From contig CAJUJH010000007.1 in the NCBI GenBank assembly GCA_910586855.1, positions 1 to 7,037 of the forward strand: DNA of 7,037 nucleotides. Reading direction: 5' to 3'. Shown here one piece after another: positions 4,599-7,037 of the stretch. A model generated the notes under the pieces. It was not told where the DNA came from and searched no databases. It saw nothing but the letters and a program-made list of their open reading frames with translations. The position numbers and the translations under genes are program-made. The DNA comes from Candidatus Gastranaerophilales bacterium (GTDB taxonomy: Bacteria; Cyanobacteriota; Vampirovibrionia; Gastranaerophilales; Gastranaerophilaceae). Each line of letters begins with the position of its first letter. Position 1 is the first letter of the stretch.

Positions 4599-6851
4599 AT
4601 GGTAAAAAAATTAAACATAGCATTTATTTGGCACTTTCACCAGCCTGTTTATCAGGAAAATTATAACGAAGATTTTCTTATGCCATGGGTTAGGCTTCAC
4701 ACTTCAAAAGACTACTATGATATGTTGTGGCGCATTGAAGATTTTAAAAATATAAAATTAAACTTTAATATTTCCCCAATTCTGGTTGAATCAGTTGAAA
4801 GATATATAAATGGCGCTCACGACGTACACTCAAGGCTTTTAGTCAGTGATGTGGATGCACTTAGCAATAATGACAAAAATTTTATTTTGCAGCATTTTTT
4901 TGATGCAAATTATGCAAATATGATTTTAAAAAGAGGCTATTATACAAGCCTTTATAATAAAAGATATTCTAAAGATAATATAAGCACAGATGCTTTTTCC
5001 AATCAGGAATATGCCGATATAATGGCAAATTTCACACTTTGCTGGATAGATAAAAAATTTGTTGAAATATTTCCAAATCTAAAATATTTAATGGAAAAAG
5101 AAGAAAATTACACTTTAGAGGATAGAAGGGAAATATTTAATATCCAGCTTGAAATTTTCAAACGTCTTGCTGATTTATATAAAAAATATCAAAAGCAAAA
5201 ACGTATAGAAATTTCCACAAATCCTTTTTATCACCCGATTTTACCCCTTCTTTTAGATATAAGGGAAGACAAATATCAATACTGCGAAAATCTTCCAGAA
5301 AAATCAAAGCTAATGGAAGAAGATGCTTGCGAGCAAACTTTAAAAAGCTTGGATACTTTTGAAAAGTTTTTTGGCAAAAGACCAAAAGGAATTTGGCTTC
5401 CGGAGCAATGTATAAGCAAAAAAGCTGTTGAGCTTTTATCAAATCTTGGCATAAAGTGGACTGTTGCAGATGAAGGAATCCTTGCAAATTCAATTCAAAA
5501 AGAATTTACAAGGGATTTTGAAGGCAATCTTGAAGACCCGTTTGACTTATGCGCAAATTATAAGCTTGAAGGAAATACAAAAACAAATATTATTTTTGCA
5601 GATTCTTTCTTTGCAAACCTGGTAGGATTTGGTTACGGTAACTATGAAGGCGAAATAGCTGCAAATGATTTTTATGAAAAAATAAAAACAATTCAAAATA
5701 AACTTGAAAGCTCTCCAAGGGAAGACCATATTTTAACTATAGCAATGGATGGTGAAAATTGTTGGGAAAGCTACGCAAACGATGGAGATGAGTTTTTAAA
5801 TACGCTCTATTCTCTGATTGAAAATGACCCCAGCCTTGAAACTGTTCTTATGAGCGAGTTTTTAGAAAAATCAGAGCCCATTGTTTTGGAAAACCTGTCA
5901 TCTGGAAGCTGGATAAACAGAAATTTTGACTTATGGATAGGCGAGCCTACAAAAAATGTTGCCTGGCTTTATCTTGATAAAACAAGAACTGCACTTGAAA
6001 ATGCCAAAAACCAACTTTTAGAAAATGCTAAAAGTTCAAAAGAAAAACATGATGCACTTGAAATTATTAATAAAGCAAAGCAGGAAATATATATAGCCCA
6101 AGGTTCAGATTGGTTTTGGTGGTATGGCGAACCTAATGAATCAGGTAATGACCATATTTTTGATTATCTTTTCAGGGCACATTTAAAAAATGTTTACAAG
6201 ATTTTGAATCTGCCGCACCCGAATTATCTTGATGTACCTTTAATTTCAATAGTAGGAAAACCCGTTAGAGAACCAAGAAAGATGATTTCACCGGTTATAG
6301 ACGGTACTTTAAATGAAAATGTTGATAATTGGGCAGATGCCGGGTATATTTTCTTGCCCGACAGTCCCACTTTCTCATCCGGGAAAACCATAAAAGGCAT
6401 ATATTTTGGCAATGATGAAACAAATATTTACTTTAAATTTGAATTAAATAAGAAAAATATTACAAATTCTAAATACTTCTTAAGAAACCAGATTTTCTTG
6501 TATTTTAGAAATGAAACACAAAATATTTTAAGTCCTGCAAGAACTACTATACGAACTGAAAATATTTATCCAATTATTGAAAACCAATTTACCCATGAAA
6601 TTTATTTCTCATTCAATGACACCGAAATGCTTCCATTAAACCTTGCAAAATCAACCTTTGGCGGGCTATGGACATCACAGCTGTTAAAAAAAGCAAATTA
6701 TGCCTATAAAGATACTATTGAAATTGCTATATCCTTTGAAGATTTGGGAGTAAACATAGGAGAAAGCATTGAGTTTTGCATAATAGCAGCAACTAATTCA
6801 AATTTAAATGAAGTATACCCGCAAGATGTGCTCTTATCTTTAAAAAGATAG
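4599..6851 (+). CDS. family GH57 glycoside hydrolase, amylopullulanase-like (alpha-glucan active)
   Basis: The 750-residue protein belongs to glycoside hydrolase family 57 (COG1449), retaining enzymes acting on starch- or glycogen-like alpha-glucans. Motifs, in order: HFHQP (12-16); PWVRLHTSKDYYDM (29-42); EISTNPFYHPILPLL (204-218); WLPEQC (266-271), whose E269 is the expected nucleophile; AMDGENCWE (382-390), whose D384 is the expected acid/base; and SDWFWWYGE (503-511) followed by FDYLFRAHLKNVY (521-533). The catalytic fold covers about 1-540. Residues 565-750 (VIDGT, then YFGNDETNIYFKF) look like the C-terminal beta-sandwich found in many family members, close to the glucodextranase/CBM9-like type. 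No signal peptide is present, so it should act in the cytosol, probably on storage glucan or imported maltodextrin. Amylase, pullulanase, branching or glucanotransferase activity cannot be told apart from the sequence alone; the WFWWYG region favours the amylopullulanase-like group. All key residues are present. It is a single-gene unit. Confidence 0.92.
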   Translation: MVKKLNIAFIWHFHQPVYQENYNEDFLMPWVRLHTSKDYYDMLWRIEDFKNIKLNFNISPILVESVERYINGAHDVHSRLLVSDVDALSNNDKNFILQHFFDANYANMILKRGYYTSLYNKRYSKDNISTDAFSNQEYADIMANFTLCWIDKKFVEIFPNLKYLMEKEENYTLEDRREIFNIQLEIFKRLADLYKKYQKQKRIEISTNPFYHPILPLLLDIREDKYQYCENLPEKSKLMEEDACEQTLKSLDTFEKFFGKRPKGIWLPEQCISKKAVELLSNLGIKWTVADEGILANSIQKEFTRDFEGNLEDPFDLCANYKLEGNTKTNIIFADSFFANLVGFGYGNYEGEIAANDFYEKIKTIQNKLESSPREDHILTIAMDGENCWESYANDGDEFLNTLYSLIENDPSLETVLMSEFLEKSEPIVLENLSSGSWINRNFDLWIGEPTKNVAWLYLDKTRTALENAKNQLLENAKSSKEKHDALEIINKAKQEIYIAQGSDWFWWYGEPNESGNDHIFDYLFRAHLKNVYKILNLPHPNYLDVPLISIVGKPVREPRKMISPVIDGTLNENVDNWADAGYIFLPDSPTFSSGKTIKGIYFGNDETNIYFKFELNKKNITNSKYFLRNQIFLYFRNETQNILSPARTTIRTENIYPIIENQFTHEIYFSFNDTEMLPLNLAKSTFGGLWTSQLLKKANYAYKDTIEIAISFEDLGVNIGESIEFCIIAATNSNLNEVYPQDVLLSLKR

Positions 6852-6875
6852 TTTTCAATATAATTTCTTGAAAAC
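6851..6875. repeat. perfect 8-bp inverted repeat over the GH57 stop and the next -35 box
   Basis: GTTTTCAA (6851-6858) pairs perfectly with TTGAAAAC (6868-6875) around a 9-nt loop. The left arm begins on the last base of the GH57 stop codon and the right arm contains the -35 box TTGAAA of the next promoter. No T tract follows, so it is a poor terminator. An operator covering the -35 box is a reasonable alternative. Confidence 0.5.
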
Positions 6876-6896
6876 ATTTAAGTGGTATGATATATT
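6868..6896 (+). promoter_or_regulatory. promoter of the gene starting at 6965
   Basis: A -35 box TTGAAA (6868-6873, 5 of 6) is followed after 17 bp by an extended -10, TGA plus TATATT (6888-6896, hexamer 6891-6896, 5 of 6). This is the best-formed promoter in the window. Transcription would start near 6903, giving a leader of about 62 nt that contains a pair of direct repeats. Confidence 0.7.
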
Positions 6897-6905
6897 TTAA
6901 ATTAA

Positions 6906-6946
6906 GAAATTGTTTTATCTAAATTAATAATTGAAATTGTTTTATC
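6906..6946 (+). repeat. two identical 14-bp direct repeats in a 5' leader
   Basis: GAAATTGTTTTATC occurs at 6906-6919 and again at 6933-6946, 27 bp apart start to start, separated by 13 AT-rich bases. Both copies lie just after the predicted transcription start and before the ribosome binding site of the gene at 6965. Paired binding sites for a regulator or a local duplication would both explain them. Confidence 0.7.
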
Positions 6947-6964
6947 GTAAAAAAGGTTACAAAA

Positions 6965-7037
6965 ATGAAAGAAAATTTGTTATGCACGTATGGTGCAAAG
7001 AGTTTTCAGCAGGCTAAATGCTTTTTGGCTGAAGAAT
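6965..7037 (+). CDS. unknown protein, 5' end only (runs off the window)
   Basis: An ATG at 6965 opens a frame of 24 codons without a stop to the window end, reading MKENLLCTYGAKSFQQAKCF and onward. AAAAGG (6951-6956) lies 8 bp before it, and a strong promoter and a leader with paired repeats precede it, so it looks like a real gene. The N-terminus is neither a signal peptide nor a motif I recognise; two cysteines (7 and 19) are visible. The function cannot be judged from this fragment. Confidence 0.6.
   Translation, partial: MKENLLCTYGAKSFQQAKCFLAEE

Noticed and set aside
1..7037. tRNA, rRNA, insertion sequence or phage elements
   Set aside because: No cloverleaf-like sequence, rRNA motif, transposase or terminal inverted repeat with target duplication was seen.

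Overview
The window is a low-GC bacterial chromosome segment with compact genes, AAAGGA-type ribosome binding sites and TATAAT-type -10 boxes. The best taxonomic guess is a gut Melainabacteria / Candidatus Gastranaerophilales genome, a non-photosynthetic sister lineage of Cyanobacteria. The main reason is two neighbouring proteins with a short N-terminal V-[NS]-F-T-G motif of a kind I associate with that group. This is an inference from style; no rRNA or phylogenetic marker is present to prove it.

Layout. Positions 1-259 hold no complete gene. They contain the possible last codons of a rightward gene, a hairpin that reads as a leftward terminator (27-48), a strong rightward terminator (81-121) and a 14-bp palindrome (137-150). 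A leftward gene (260-1744) encodes a membrane-anchored extracellular solute-binding protein of the sugar ABC-transporter type. It is divergent from rarA/mgsA (1759-3012, replication-associated AAA+ ATPase); only 14 bp separate the two start codons, and both genes may be read from leaderless transcripts. A leader rich in inverted repeats (3013-3228) precedes a two-gene unit of unknown function (3229-4098 and 4111-4455), whose products share the FTG motif. This unit ends at a strong intrinsic terminator (4495-4529). A separate promoter (4574-4582) drives a family GH57 alpha-glucan-active glycoside hydrolase (4599-6851). After it comes a well-formed promoter (6868-6896), a leader with two identical 14-bp direct repeats, and the first 24 codons of a rightward gene that runs off the end.

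How the genes relate. The solute-binding protein and the GH57 enzyme both fit alpha-glucan or oligosaccharide use, one outside the cytoplasmic membrane and one in the cytosol. They are in different transcription units and no ABC permease or ATPase is visible, so a functional link is only suggested. rarA is housekeeping. The least understood part is the FTG pair: two small proteins without homologues I recognise, translated 12 bp apart, sharing a short N-terminal motif but little else.
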